Origin: Deltaproteobacteria bacterium
GTDB lineage: Bacteria; Acidobacteriota; Thermoanaerobaculia; Multivoradales; JAHZIX01
DNA length: 64,000 bases
Direction of reading: 5' to 3'
Assembly: GCA_022601195.1 (NCBI GenBank)
Contig: JAHZIX010000002.1
Location: forward strand, 62,001-126,000
How positions within the stretch are numbered: the first letter of the stretch is position 1; every line of letters starts with the position of its first letter. Of this stretch, positions 7,634-15,734 are shown piece by piece. Made by a program: the position numbers and the translations under genes. Under the pieces are notes generated by a model. The model saw only the letters and a list, made by a program, of their open reading frames with translations. It did no database searches and had not been told where the DNA came from.

Positions 7634-9679
7634 TCATGGAGTCCAGAGGGGTAGATGACCAACTTGCTCGAGATAGCGAGGGTCGTCTCGCAACCCATCG
7701 AAGGCCGGACTGCGTTGGCGGTGAAGAAACCAGAAGATATCGTCATCGAGGGTCTTGGCCAGCCACCGGAGCGCCAACTCTGTCTGTCCGGTGGCGGCCG
7801 CCGTCTCGGCATTCAAGAAAGGGTTCGAGTCAGGAAAATCGCCGAGCCGTTCGTGATGCCAGGTCCAATAGCCCTGAAGCCCGCCTAGGGTCACCGCTGC
7901 ATCGATTTCAGCAAGCTCTCCGGCATCCCCGCCGTTCTGTCGCTCGATTTCTCGACGGAACGCTTTTGCTGCGGCACCTTCGTCCCCTAGTCGGATGAAG
8001 GCATAGCCCAGTTCGCGAAAGTGCCAGGAAAACGACGCACCCAGGTCTTCGGCTGACTCGAGCTCCCAAATCGCGTCTGCATAGCGCTTCGCGGCGCTGA
8101 GACGCTGCCCTAAGGCGGCGTGTACGACGGGGGAAAGAGGGTCGAGCTCCACGGCAATGCGAACTGGTTCCAACGACTCTTCGTAGCGCCCCGCTAAAGT
8201 CAGCATCTCGGAATACCACTGGTGGGCCGTAGCGTAGCTCGGCTCGAGGGCGATCGAACGAAGGTAGGAAGCTTCTGCACCCTCCCAATCTTGGTCCCTC
8301 AAGGTGAGCAGCAATCCCTGGGCGCAATGGGCCTGGGCCAGGTTCGAGTCGAGGGCAAGGGCTCGGTCGATAGCTCGCTGGGCCGCGCGATGGCCTTCCC
8401 CGGGAAGCTGAAACTGCACCGACAGCAGATGCGCATCGGCTAGAGAGCTCCAGGCCAGGGCGAAACCGGGTTCCTTTTCCACAGCGTTCTCCAGCAATGC
8501 CAACGCCGCTCTCACGTCGTCGGCGGTACGCCGCCGCAAGGCCTGTTGACCCTGAAGGTAGAGACGATGCGCTTCGGGATCGACCGTTTGTGAAGCACTG
8601 AGACGAACCTGCTCCGCTGGGGTCAGCCGAACTTGGGTCTCCCGAGCGATGTCTCGCGCCACGGCCCGCTGGAGGCTGAGAATGTCTTCCAGATTGCGAT
8701 CGTAGGTGCGGCTAAAGAGGTGCTCGGCTTGGTCTAGCCGAAGGAGGCGAACACTGATCCGCGCGCGGCCTTCGACCACCAGGGCCGAGCCTTCCAACAG
8801 CAGCCCGACGCCGAGTTGCTCTGCGATGGAAGCCAACGGCTCTGTGCTGTCTCGAAACCTCATGGAGGAGATTCGCGAGACGACTTTGAGGCCACCGATA
8901 CCAGCGAGTTGGTGAATGATCTCCTCGGTCAAGCCATCCGACAGGTAGAGGTCCCGGGGTTCACCGGAAAGATTCTCGAAGGGCAAGACGGCAATCGTAG
9001 GTCGGTCCTGGGGCGCTGCCACCTCTACCGCCCCCGGCACCAGGGACGCACGCCACCACTTCGCAGCAAGGCCTGCGGAGGCGAAGAAGAGAAGAGCAGC
9101 GACTAAAATCCAGGATCGACGGAAGCCCGGAACCAACGGACGAAGGGTCGGTGATGGCTGGGTTTCCGGGAGAGCAGATTCCCGAAGCTCACGGTTTGGT
9201 TCCGATAGAGCCGGCTCCTCGGTCCGCTGCTCGGTCCGCTCCTCGGTTGGCTCCTCGGCGGGCGTCGAGACGGGCTCCGGAACCTCTTCTTCCACGGGGC
9301 TCACGGAAGCGATCATGCGGTAACCGCGAGTCGGAATGGTCTCTATATAGCTGGGTCGGCGAGGATCGTCGCCGAAGGCCTGGCGCAGCAGGGAGACTGC
9401 GCGAGTCAAGGTCTCATCTACTACGGAGCGGCCGCTCCAAACGACCTGGAAGATCTCTTCACGGGAGACCACCGCCGGCGCCTTCGCAGCCAGGAAGAGC
9501 AGCAGCTGCATGACTCTCGGTTCGAGTCGATGAACTGTTGAGCCGTTGCGGATGAGGAGTAGATCCGGTTCCACCCTCCACGGCCCGACCTTCAAGCGGC
9601 CGCTCTGAGCAGCTTCGCCCTGATTCGCTGCGAGGCTGGCCGATTCGAAGCTCCTTCCCTCCTCGGTGCCTTTGCTCAT
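7634..9679 (-). CDS. CadC-like transmembrane regulator: OmpR-type winged helix, TolB-like domain, TPRs
   Basis: The domain order over 681 residues is as follows. A winged-helix DNA-binding domain of the OmpR/PhoB type lies at about 30-128, with the RGYRMIASV end. A Pro/Glu-rich linker leads to one membrane span near 190-212 (WILVAALLFFASAGLAA). Next is a periplasmic TolB/FlgO-like domain (IAVLPFENLSGEP, LSDGLTEEII) at about 228-360, then tetratricopeptide repeats to the end. Proteins of this layout act as membrane-bound transcription regulators that sense through the outer part, and are very common in Acidobacteriota and Xanthomonadales. There is no phosphoacceptor domain. It is convergent with the FG-GAP gene, 69 bp apart, and divergent from the gene at 10060. 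The target genes are unknown. Confidence 0.88.
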   Translation of the reverse strand: MSKGTEEGRSFESASLAANQGEAAQSGRLKVGPWRVEPDLLLIRNGSTVHRLEPRVMQLLLFLAAKAPAVVSREEIFQVVWSGRSVVDETLTRAVSLLRQAFGDDPRRPSYIETIPTRGYRMIASVSPVEEEVPEPVSTPAEEPTEERTEQRTEEPALSEPNRELRESALPETQPSPTLRPLVPGFRRSWILVAALLFFASAGLAAKWWRASLVPGAVEVAAPQDRPTIAVLPFENLSGEPRDLYLSDGLTEEIIHQLAGIGGLKVVSRISSMRFRDSTEPLASIAEQLGVGLLLEGSALVVEGRARISVRLLRLDQAEHLFSRTYDRNLEDILSLQRAVARDIARETQVRLTPAEQVRLSASQTVDPEAHRLYLQGQQALRRRTADDVRAALALLENAVEKEPGFALAWSSLADAHLLSVQFQLPGEGHRAAQRAIDRALALDSNLAQAHCAQGLLLTLRDQDWEGAEASYLRSIALEPSYATAHQWYSEMLTLAGRYEESLEPVRIAVELDPLSPVVHAALGQRLSAAKRYADAIWELESAEDLGASFSWHFRELGYAFIRLGDEGAAAKAFRREIERQNGGDAGELAEIDAAVTLGGLQGYWTWHHERLGDFPDSNPFLNAETAAATGQTELALRWLAKTLDDDIFWFLHRQRSPAFDGLRDDPRYLEQVGHLPLWTP

Positions 9680-10059
9680 CCTGCGGTCATTTCTCGTTCA
9701 TTCCTGGAGTCCAAGATATCCGCCGAAAGAAGGGACTTCCCCATCGAGTCCCTCTTCCGGACCCAGATTACGGAAGGGCAGCGTATCCGACTCGAGAATA
9801 TACACCTCTGAGGTCTCTGCGATGAACCCAGAGAGACTGGCCTGTGAGCCCACCGAGCTCGAAACTCAGCCCCATGGGGTTTACAGCCCTAGGGACAGCT
9901 CTCCTGGAGAGTCTCGAGCTGAAGTGCAACAGCTAAGCTTCGGAGGGCTGGTTATTTCGGTGACCCATTCCTCTTCCCATCTCCGCTCTTATAAACATCA
10001 GATCAGTGAAACTTCCTACCATGCTATAATTCGACATAACCACTTAACTGGAGCAACGA
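9680..10059. other. Divergent promoter region
   Basis: 380 bp lie between the divergent regulator and the small secreted-type gene. An open frame crossing it (9666-10202, plus) has no family features and overlaps both genes, so it is not counted. The only clear element is the extended -10 at 10022-10030. Confidence 0.5.
10022..10030 (+). promoter_or_regulatory. Extended -10 promoter for the gene at 10060
   Basis: TGCTATAAT is a perfect extended -10 hexamer, ending 29 bases before the ATG. No good -35 is seen at 16-18 bp, which is tolerable with an extended -10. It predicts an mRNA start near 10037. Confidence 0.6.
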
Positions 10060-10665
10060 ATGAACATCACCGTAGTGACCTTGGCCCTGATCGCTGCGAC
10101 TCAACCTTCCGACCTTCTCCTGGAGCAGCCTTCTCCCATTACCGTAAAGTCTACTTTGGTCGTTCCGAACGGGGACGGCACGGTCAGCTCGACGACCACT
10201 GAGGGCACCACACAGACCCTCGTCGAACGGGTTGTGGTGGCTCCAGGATACGTTGACTGTGCCATCTGGGAGGTCACCCAGGACAGCGCGAGATCTGTCA
10301 CTGGCCTGGAAGCTTGCCAATTTCTATTCAAAGACAAGTGGGACGAGTTCTTGAGAGGTGCAGAAGCCATTCGCTCTCTCCCACTTTCGATGGGAGGCGG
10401 AGGCTGGAGCTGTAGGAGTGACTCTCTCAACCGCATCGAAGATGATCTGGCCTGCGAAGTCACCATCACTGAATACGACGACGGAGCTCCTCAGGTCACA
10501 GAGAGGATCTTCGGGTTCGACGAGGTTGCCGGATTCGCGTGTAACTCATGGTGTATGACTCATTGGCAAGAAGATGGGCATTTGGTAGACCTTCTCTACA
10601 CCTGCACCGGTGATCACGAAGGCGCGGGCTCCCATGAGGCTTACGACGAGCCATCCGGGAACTGA
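10060..10665 (+). CDS. Hypothetical protein, cysteine-containing
   Basis: The 201-residue product begins at an ATG with CTGGAG seven bases upstream and the extended -10 promoter before it. The first 14 residues are hydrophobic but too short for a confident signal peptide. The remainder has seven or more Cys residues, in pairs such as CNSWC and YTC near the C-terminus, and many acidic residues. That is compatible with an exported disulfide-bonded protein. I do not recognise a family. It stands alone between a divergent regulator and a convergent rhodanese operon. Confidence 0.6.
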   Translation: MNITVVTLALIAATQPSDLLLEQPSPITVKSTLVVPNGDGTVSSTTTEGTTQTLVERVVVAPGYVDCAIWEVTQDSARSVTGLEACQFLFKDKWDEFLRGAEAIRSLPLSMGGGGWSCRSDSLNRIEDDLACEVTITEYDDGAPQVTERIFGFDEVAGFACNSWCMTHWQEDGHLVDLLYTCTGDHEGAGSHEAYDEPSGN

Positions 10666-10760
10666 TTCGCCACAGCCGCTGCTACCAGGCCTTCCGACGA
10701 CACTCCGCTTCGCCTGGAGGTGGCGGTGCCCTATCAATTCCTGACGCAACCCCATCAGCT

Positions 10761-11363
10761 CTACCAAGCCCAAAGCTCGCGACGCAGATACCTTCCCCAG
10801 TTCTCATCGTAGGGATGGACCTGCTGGACTCCTCGCTCTTCCCTGTACACCGGCAAACCACCGTTCGCCCAGGCGAAAATGGACCCTTCCAGATTGTGGA
10901 CGTTGCCATAGCCGGCCTCGGTCAGCTTCTGGGCTAGAGCCGAAGAGCGGTAGCCCACGGAACAGTAGATCACTATTTTCCGGTCCTTGAGCCCTAGGTC
11001 CTCGGGTGCCCCTTCTGACGGCAACCCGGCCAGCTGCTGCTTCGCCATTTGCAGGTCGGTAGCCAGTCGGGCCGTCGGGAGGTGACTCACCTCAAACTCT
11101 CGAGCTTCCCGGGCATCCAACAGGATGATGTTCTCGGCGCTTTCCGAAAGCTCTGCCTGCAGCTTCTCTACGGAAATCTGCGAGACCTCCGGGTATCTTT
11201 GGCGAATTTCTTGCTGCAAGGTGTGAAGATCCTCTGCCGGGGCGCAAGCAAGCCCCGCCATCAAAGGAAGCAACCCAATCACCCAGGCTGCCACCTGTTT
11301 TCGGTGAACGGAGCCAGTGCCCCGAGCCAGTGCTCCGAGCCAGAGTCTTTCGAGGTAAATCAC
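10761..11363 (-). CDS. Rhodanese-like domain protein, membrane-anchored or exported
   Basis: The 200-residue protein has an N-terminal hydrophobic segment (AAWVIGLLPLMAGLAC) that could be a signal peptide or lipoprotein signal; the Cys at 40 has an imperfect lipobox. A single rhodanese domain follows, with LLDAREAREFEVSHLPTA and the active-site loop CSVGYRSS (Cys near 134). Single-domain rhodaneses move sulfane sulfur or act as thiol carriers. The GTG start overlaps the stop of the upstream gene as GTGA, so the two are translationally coupled. The sulfur acceptor is unknown. Confidence 0.85.
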   Translation of the reverse strand: MIYLERLWLGALARGTGSVHRKQVAAWVIGLLPLMAGLACAPAEDLHTLQQEIRQRYPEVSQISVEKLQAELSESAENIILLDAREAREFEVSHLPTARLATDLQMAKQQLAGLPSEGAPEDLGLKDRKIVIYCSVGYRSSALAQKLTEAGYGNVHNLEGSIFAWANGGLPVYREERGVQQVHPYDENWGRYLRRELWAW

Positions 11364-11836
11364 GCGTTGAGGGAAGGTCTCTTGCGACCGCCAGCCCAGA
11401 CCCCCACAGCACCGATGACTGGCAACAAGAAGGTGTACCAGGTTGGCTGGCGCGCCACTCCTCCGGCCTCGAAGTTGCCCAGGTCTCCGCTTTCGATCCT
11501 GGAGATCATCTCAGCGACCTTTTCCGCCGGTGGCTCCGGGGCAGAGATCTGCATCATCGCCAAAGCCAATCCCAAGGTGAAGACGACGGCGGCTAGCACT
11601 TTCACGGGCATACCCGTGGGATGAGGGCTGACCCGCGCCGCCACCCAACCACCCAATAGAGCCGAGGCGGTGCTGAACAGAATGCTTGCGGTCAGCCAGG
11701 CCCAGGACACTTCCAAAGTGCCCGGCCGGAAGGCGAAGGATGCGCCGAGGGCGGCATAGACCAAGGAAAGAGTCACCATGACGAAGATAGCCATGGCCAA
11801 ATAGCCGAGAAAGACCGCCAAGATGTTGCGCCCCAT
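11360..11836 (-). CDS. Small integral membrane protein coupled to the rhodanese
   Basis: The 158-residue protein has about four membrane segments: near 5-30, 45-68 (with a Gly-rich GGWVAARVSPHP turn), 78-96 and 130-148. It ends in a basic tail. GGAGG stands nine bases before the ATG. No named family is recognised. The four-base overlap with the rhodanese gene suggests that the two products act together, for example at the membrane in thiol or sulfur metabolism, which is inference. Confidence 0.7.
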   Translation of the reverse strand: MGRNILAVFLGYLAMAIFVMVTLSLVYAALGASFAFRPGTLEVSWAWLTASILFSTASALLGGWVAARVSPHPTGMPVKVLAAVVFTLGLALAMMQISAPEPPAEKVAEMISRIESGDLGNFEAGGVARQPTWYTFLLPVIGAVGVWAGGRKRPSLNA

Positions 11837-12042
11837 GGGATTCCACCTCCAGGTTGATTCGAGCTAGACAAGAAAAGCCTATCGTAACCTGCCGCATGAG
11901 CCCTTCTCGAGGCAGCGGCTCAGCGAAGAAAAATGCCTCGAAATGATCGAACGCTCCTTCATTGTCCGCCTTATAGGAAGCAGTCGATGGTGGCTGTTCC
12001 CGGCAGGAAAAAACCTACCGGACTCAAGAAGGGAGTGACTCT

Positions 12043-12381
12043 ATGCGTCTGACCTCTATGGTTCTCCTCCTCAGCGCTTTGCTTCTGCCCGGATTCTGGG
12101 CGGATGCCTCGCCGAGTCCAGAAACCACGACCGCTACGAAGGCGGTCGCCCAAAGCGAAGCGACCGAAGAAGGTGCCATCTTTGTGGAAGGGACCTCGGT
12201 GGATTTCCTCTCCGAGATAGCTCCAGCAGTGGACTTCAAATTCGAAGCGACTGGATGCGAGCCCATCCCTCCGGGCTGCCAGGATGTCTCCGGGTTCTGT
12301 GGTTGCATCGACCAAGGTCTCGGCCGTTTTCCTTGCCGAGTGGTCTACTGCCTGGGACTACCTTGGCCTCCCTGTATCTAG
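12043..12381 (+). CDS. Small secreted Cys-rich protein
   Basis: The 112-residue product has a clear signal peptide (VLLLSALLLPGFWADA), a Thr/Ala/Glu-rich linker, and a C-terminal domain of about 40 residues with seven Cys. Spacings include GCEPIPPGC, FCGC and VVYCLGLPWPPC. AAGGGAG precedes the ATG. The pattern suggests a disulfide-stabilised secreted peptide; no family is recognised and no processing enzyme lies nearby. It is followed by a hairpin shared with the convergent gene. Confidence 0.7.
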   Translation: MRLTSMVLLLSALLLPGFWADASPSPETTTATKAVAQSEATEEGAIFVEGTSVDFLSEIAPAVDFKFEATGCEPIPPGCQDVSGFCGCIDQGLGRFPCRVVYCLGLPWPPCI

Positions 12382-12431
12382 GAGCCCTCTCTCCTGGCCC
12401 TGTCTCTGTCCTAATTCTGTTCTGCTAAACT

Positions 12432-12451
12432 GGGAGCCCTTCTGGGCTCCC
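12432..12451. terminator. Bidirectional hairpin terminator
   Basis: GGGAGCCC-TTCT-GGGCTCCC is a perfect 8-bp stem with a 4-base loop. It abuts the stop codon of the minus-strand gene and lies 50 bp after the plus-strand gene. T-tracts are short on both sides. Confidence 0.65.
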
Positions 12452-12646
12452 TTACTCCTGCCCCTCGAGGCTGCGAAGAATCTTGTCGAAAAACTCACGA
12501 TCTTCCGGTCGTTGGTCGACGTGGGCGGCAAAATCATCGCGGCAGCCTGGGTTGCAAAAGCCGACGGTATGGCCTCGATATTCGGTGAGCGAGTCCGCCG
12601 AGACGGGCTTCCCGGAGCGCGGGCAGTGGTCGTTGATGGCCTTCAT
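12452..12646 (-). CDS. Small YHS-like zinc-finger protein
   Basis: This 64-residue protein has the pattern DHCPRSGKPV and, after about 20 residues, GFCNPGCRDDF. That is the Cys arrangement of YHS/TRASH-like metal-binding modules. Such small proteins often travel as stand-alone metal or thiol carriers. The start is set at the ATG with GAGGAG six bases upstream (MKAINDH); an in-frame ATG six codons earlier has no site. It is convergent with the Cys-rich secreted protein. The metal and partner are unknown. Confidence 0.75.
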   Translation of the reverse strand: MKAINDHCPRSGKPVSADSLTEYRGHTVGFCNPGCRDDFAAHVDQRPEDREFFDKILRSLEGQE

Positions 12647-12721
12647 GGTCTTCTCCTCGTTCACAACACTGGGTGGTGATCCCGGCCAACGGGATTGCAG
12701 AAACAGGATATCGTGGTTGCC

Positions 12722-13357
12722 ATGGCTTCACCCCACAGCGACGCTTCGTCCCCTTCTCCCTCCCTCGCCCTCTGGTTGGCTCCCGAAGAACCTCTGGCCT
12801 CGGAGCTTCGATGGTGGATCGATCAACTTAGCCAGCGATTGAGTGGTCCTCGGTTCGAACCCCACGTCACGGTGCTCAGCAGCCTTCCTGGGGACCTTTC
12901 AGAGGCACTGACTCTCACCGAACAGCTCGCCCAGAGACTCTCCCCCGTGCCTATCGAGACCGAGGGCGTCGCTCTGCTTCGCCACTACTACCGAGCTGTC
13001 GTCCTACCGATCTTCATGACTCCGCCTCTGTGGCGGGCACATCTAGCCGCTCGCTGGACCTTCGAGAACGGGGCGGCCCCGGAAGGTAGGCCGACCTACG
13101 AGGAAGAAGACGCCAGTGAGGACAAAGTGAGCTTCTTCCCTCACCTGAGCCTTTATTACGGGAAAGCCCCCTTGAGCACTCGCATCGAAGCGATCGATTC
13201 CTTCGGTGAAGTTCCGGATTTCACCTTCCTGGCCTCAGCGATTCAACTCATCTCGGTAGGTCCCGACCCGGAGAATTGGGAGATCGTGACATCCTTCCCT
13301 TTGAAGGGTCTTCCTGAAAGGCCATTTGGTACGTCCATCGACCCAAAGACGAGCTAG
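12722..13357 (+). CDS. Cyclic phosphodiesterase-like/2H phosphoesterase
   Basis: The 211-residue product has two HxT/S motifs about 90 residues apart, PHVTVL and PHLSLYYG, the catalytic pair of the 2H phosphoesterase fold. The opening SLALWLAPEEP is typical of the plant/fungal-type cyclic phosphodiesterase branch (CPDase). These enzymes open cyclic nucleotide phosphates such as ADP-ribose 1'',2''-cyclic phosphate from tRNA splicing. Here the substrate is unknown. The start is uncertain: the ATG at 12722 is used, and an in-frame GTG at 12713 or TTG at 12695 are possible. It is followed after 33 bp by the DUF4197 gene, possibly in one transcript. Confidence 0.8.
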   Translation: MASPHSDASSPSPSLALWLAPEEPLASELRWWIDQLSQRLSGPRFEPHVTVLSSLPGDLSEALTLTEQLAQRLSPVPIETEGVALLRHYYRAVVLPIFMTPPLWRAHLAARWTFENGAAPEGRPTYEEEDASEDKVSFFPHLSLYYGKAPLSTRIEAIDSFGEVPDFTFLASAIQLISVGPDPENWEIVTSFPLKGLPERPFGTSIDPKTS

Positions 13358-13390
13358 AGATCGGCAACCGACCTTCGGAGACCCAACCTG

Positions 13391-14182
13391 ATGAATTCAA
13401 GAGCATTGATCCCAAGCCCCTCACGGGTGCGGTCCATTTTCCTCCGGAAAATCTCTGTCGACCGCCTCTTTACGGTCCTTGCCATTCTCGTTGTGGCGGC
13501 TTCCAGTAGCGCCTGCTCTGGAATCGACCCGGCGGTGCTCGAAACCATTCTCGGCCCTCCGACTACCGGCACCGAGGCTCCTTTGGATGAAGCCACGGTC
13601 GATCGAGGCTTGCGAGAAGCCCTCCGCCTGGGCACCCGCCGCGCCGTCGACCGAACGTCAGCCGTGGATGGCTTCCTCGCCAACGAGCTCATCCGCCTCT
13701 ATCTGCCGGAAGATCTGCAACGGATGGCGGACACACTGCGGCAGATCGGCTTTCGTCGCCAGGTAGACCAGTTGGAGGTCACCATGAACCGGGCGGCGGA
13801 ACGAGCTTCCGGGGAAGCGGTAGATGTGTTCATCGACGCCATCTCCGCCATGAGCCTCAGAGACGTCTTCGGTATTCTCCGCGGTGGTGAAACCGCTGCA
13901 ACGGACTACCTCTACAGCCGTACCCACGACTCCCTCCGGGGCCGCTTCGAGCCCATCGTCGAAACGAAGATGTCCGAGGTGGGCCTCTATCAGCAGTACA
14001 ACCGCCTGTCGGCGACCTACAATGCACTGCCCCTTGGGCAAAAACCTGCTGTCGACCTCACCGACTACATCACCCAGGAAGCTCTGGACGGCCTGTTTGA
14101 GATTCTTGGCGAGGAAGAACGGCGCATCCGGGAAGACCCCATCGCTCGCACCACAGAGTTGTTACGCAGGGTGTTTCGCTGA
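13391..14182 (+). CDS. DUF4197 family lipoprotein
   Basis: The 263-residue protein has a long basic N-terminus, a hydrophobic segment (LFTVLAILVVAASSSAC) with a Cys near 42 that may be lipidated, and then the DUF4197 body. Family signs are EATVDRGLREALRLGTRRAVD, LPEDLQRMADTLRQIGF, the acidic AxxAFxxAI-like helix and the C-terminal ITQEALDGLF element. The family is common in Proteobacteria and related phyla, and its function is unknown. It probably sits at the inner face of the outer membrane or in the periplasm. Confidence 0.85.
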   Translation: MNSRALIPSPSRVRSIFLRKISVDRLFTVLAILVVAASSSACSGIDPAVLETILGPPTTGTEAPLDEATVDRGLREALRLGTRRAVDRTSAVDGFLANELIRLYLPEDLQRMADTLRQIGFRRQVDQLEVTMNRAAERASGEAVDVFIDAISAMSLRDVFGILRGGETAATDYLYSRTHDSLRGRFEPIVETKMSEVGLYQQYNRLSATYNALPLGQKPAVDLTDYITQEALDGLFEILGEEERRIREDPIARTTELLRRVFR

Positions 14183-14506
14183 GCCTGCTCCAAACCGATC
14201 GGTAAGAGAAGCCTCTAGCAGCCCTTGGTGAAAGATCTGTCCGGAATGGCTTGGCCCTCAGCCGGCCCATCCCACGGACCTCCTCCGCTGACTTCTCCCT
14301 AGCGGGGACCCCGCTGAGCCGAGGCTCTTGCCTCTCGACCCCTCTATCGGTGACTGCCGAGTCAGACTAAGTACCTGCAAAGCCAGGGTAGAGGCGGTTA
14401 GCTAAAGCCGATCAGGCAAAACTCGGCCCTAGAGAGCAGACAAGAAACGAGAACTACTTAAGCGCTGCATGGAACGCATGCCTGACACCGTCCTCGGGAG
14501 GGGTGG
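14183..14506. other. Convergent intergenic region with a short palindrome
   Basis: No gene is seen between two convergent genes. AGCGGGG-A-CCCCGCT at 14301-14315 is a perfect palindrome that could form a short GC-rich hairpin, but it has no T-tract. It may aid termination. Confidence 0.4.
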
Positions 14507-15730
14507 CTAGAAATCGATGTAGCCGTCGCGGGCGCGGACTTCCAGGCCAGGTTGGCGCACGGTCACTCGAACCTTGTGCCAGCTGCCATCTTTGCGGACC
14601 CTTTTCGGGTAATAACCGAGGACGTATTGGTCGCGCAGCTCTGCCAGGATTCCCTGGAAGGCTCCCTCGATTTCGTCGAGAGAGCGCAGCACCTGAATCC
14701 GGCCGCCGCTTTCTTCCACCGCCTGGCGCAAGGTACGAAATTCACTTTGGTAGCTCTCTTCGTTACGCCAAGCGGACCGTAGGCCCGGCAACTCTTCGTC
14801 GGTGGTTTTGGCAGAGCCCAGGTAGGGCAAGCGTAGCCAATACACCAATGCCTGGCTGCGTCGGGCTTTGTCCAAAACCTGGAGCATCGGCAAAACGCTG
14901 TGGGAGTCGACCCCGTCCGACAGCAGGATTACCACTCGACGCCCTTGGCGTTCTTCAAGTTGTTTCATGGCGAGGTAGAGATGGTCGTTGACCGCAGAAC
15001 CACCTCGAGCCCTCACGTCGCTGAGGCCAGTGGTGAGCACCGCAGGAAAACTGGTGAAGGGAGTGGAGTGCAAGATCCGGTCGGAGAACACCAAGAGTTT
15101 GCCTTCATCCAGGGTCTTCATCCCCTCGAAGAAGGTCTTGGCGCCGGCTAAGGCAGATCCTAGTTTCTCTCCCTGCATGCTCAAGCTCGAATCGAGGAGC
15201 ACAAAAGCGGTAAAAGGAATATCTCCCCGAGCAAAAGTGATGAGTTTCTGGGACTTCCCTTCGTCGGTGACCTCGAAGGCATGACGACCAAGCCCCTGGA
15301 CTCTCTCGCCTTGGCGGGTCACCGTCACGTAGAGCTGTTGGAGGTTGACCTTCACCTCTTCGTTGATGCGAATCCCCGGAGTCGTCATGGTGCCACTGCC
15401 GGAAGCACCGTTCTTGGCATAAGCGACCACTTCGAACTCGTGCTCGTCCACGTTGTCCCCGATGTTGACTTCGAGGGTGTAGGGAGGCTCTCTCAGCTCC
15501 CCTAGGACGACGCCATCGACGTAGAACGAGACTCGCTCGACCTCCAGCTCTGTTCCGATGACAGCAGTGATGACGACCTCTCCAAAGGCTGGGGTAAACG
15601 GGTCCGGGCTATCGAGAGTGACAACGATCTCCTCTTGCCCTCCCGTAGGCAAAGCCAAGAGCATCAGACTGCTCGACACCAGGAGAACGGCGGCACTTTT
15701 CACGAAGAGCTGGTAGTTGTTGATTTTCAT
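14507..15730 (-). CDS. VWFA-related Acidobacterial domain protein (short form)
   Basis: The 407-residue product begins with a signal peptide (SAAVLLVSSSLMLLALPTGG). A beta-rich Ig-like section follows (PDPFTPAFGEVVITAVI), then the VWA-like domain with its motif FVLLDSSLSMQGEKL, where DSSLS fits the DxSxS metal site. ILLSDGVDSHS and a C-terminal RDQYVLGYYP element match the TIGR03436 family found mainly in Acidobacteria. GGGGAG precedes the ATG. It is the last gene of a three-gene operon, four bases after the TPR gene. These proteins are exported and probably bind proteins at the cell surface through the metal site. The function is unknown. Confidence 0.88.
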   Translation of the reverse strand: MKINNYQLFVKSAAVLLVSSSLMLLALPTGGQEEIVVTLDSPDPFTPAFGEVVITAVIGTELEVERVSFYVDGVVLGELREPPYTLEVNIGDNVDEHEFEVVAYAKNGASGSGTMTTPGIRINEEVKVNLQQLYVTVTRQGERVQGLGRHAFEVTDEGKSQKLITFARGDIPFTAFVLLDSSLSMQGEKLGSALAGAKTFFEGMKTLDEGKLLVFSDRILHSTPFTSFPAVLTTGLSDVRARGGSAVNDHLYLAMKQLEERQGRRVVILLSDGVDSHSVLPMLQVLDKARRSQALVYWLRLPYLGSAKTTDEELPGLRSAWRNEESYQSEFRTLRQAVEESGGRIQVLRSLDEIEGAFQGILAELRDQYVLGYYPKRVRKDGSWHKVRVTVRQPGLEVRARDGYIDF

Positions 15731-15734
15731 GGCT

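Noticed and set aside
9666-10202. 178-residue plus-strand frame across the divergent promoter region
   Set aside because: It overlaps the start of the regulator gene and the 5' part of the gene at 10060 in another frame, shows no domain, and contains the promoter of the next gene.
14301-14315. GC-rich palindrome as an intrinsic terminator
   Set aside because: The arms meet with only one base between them, and no T-tract follows on either strand.
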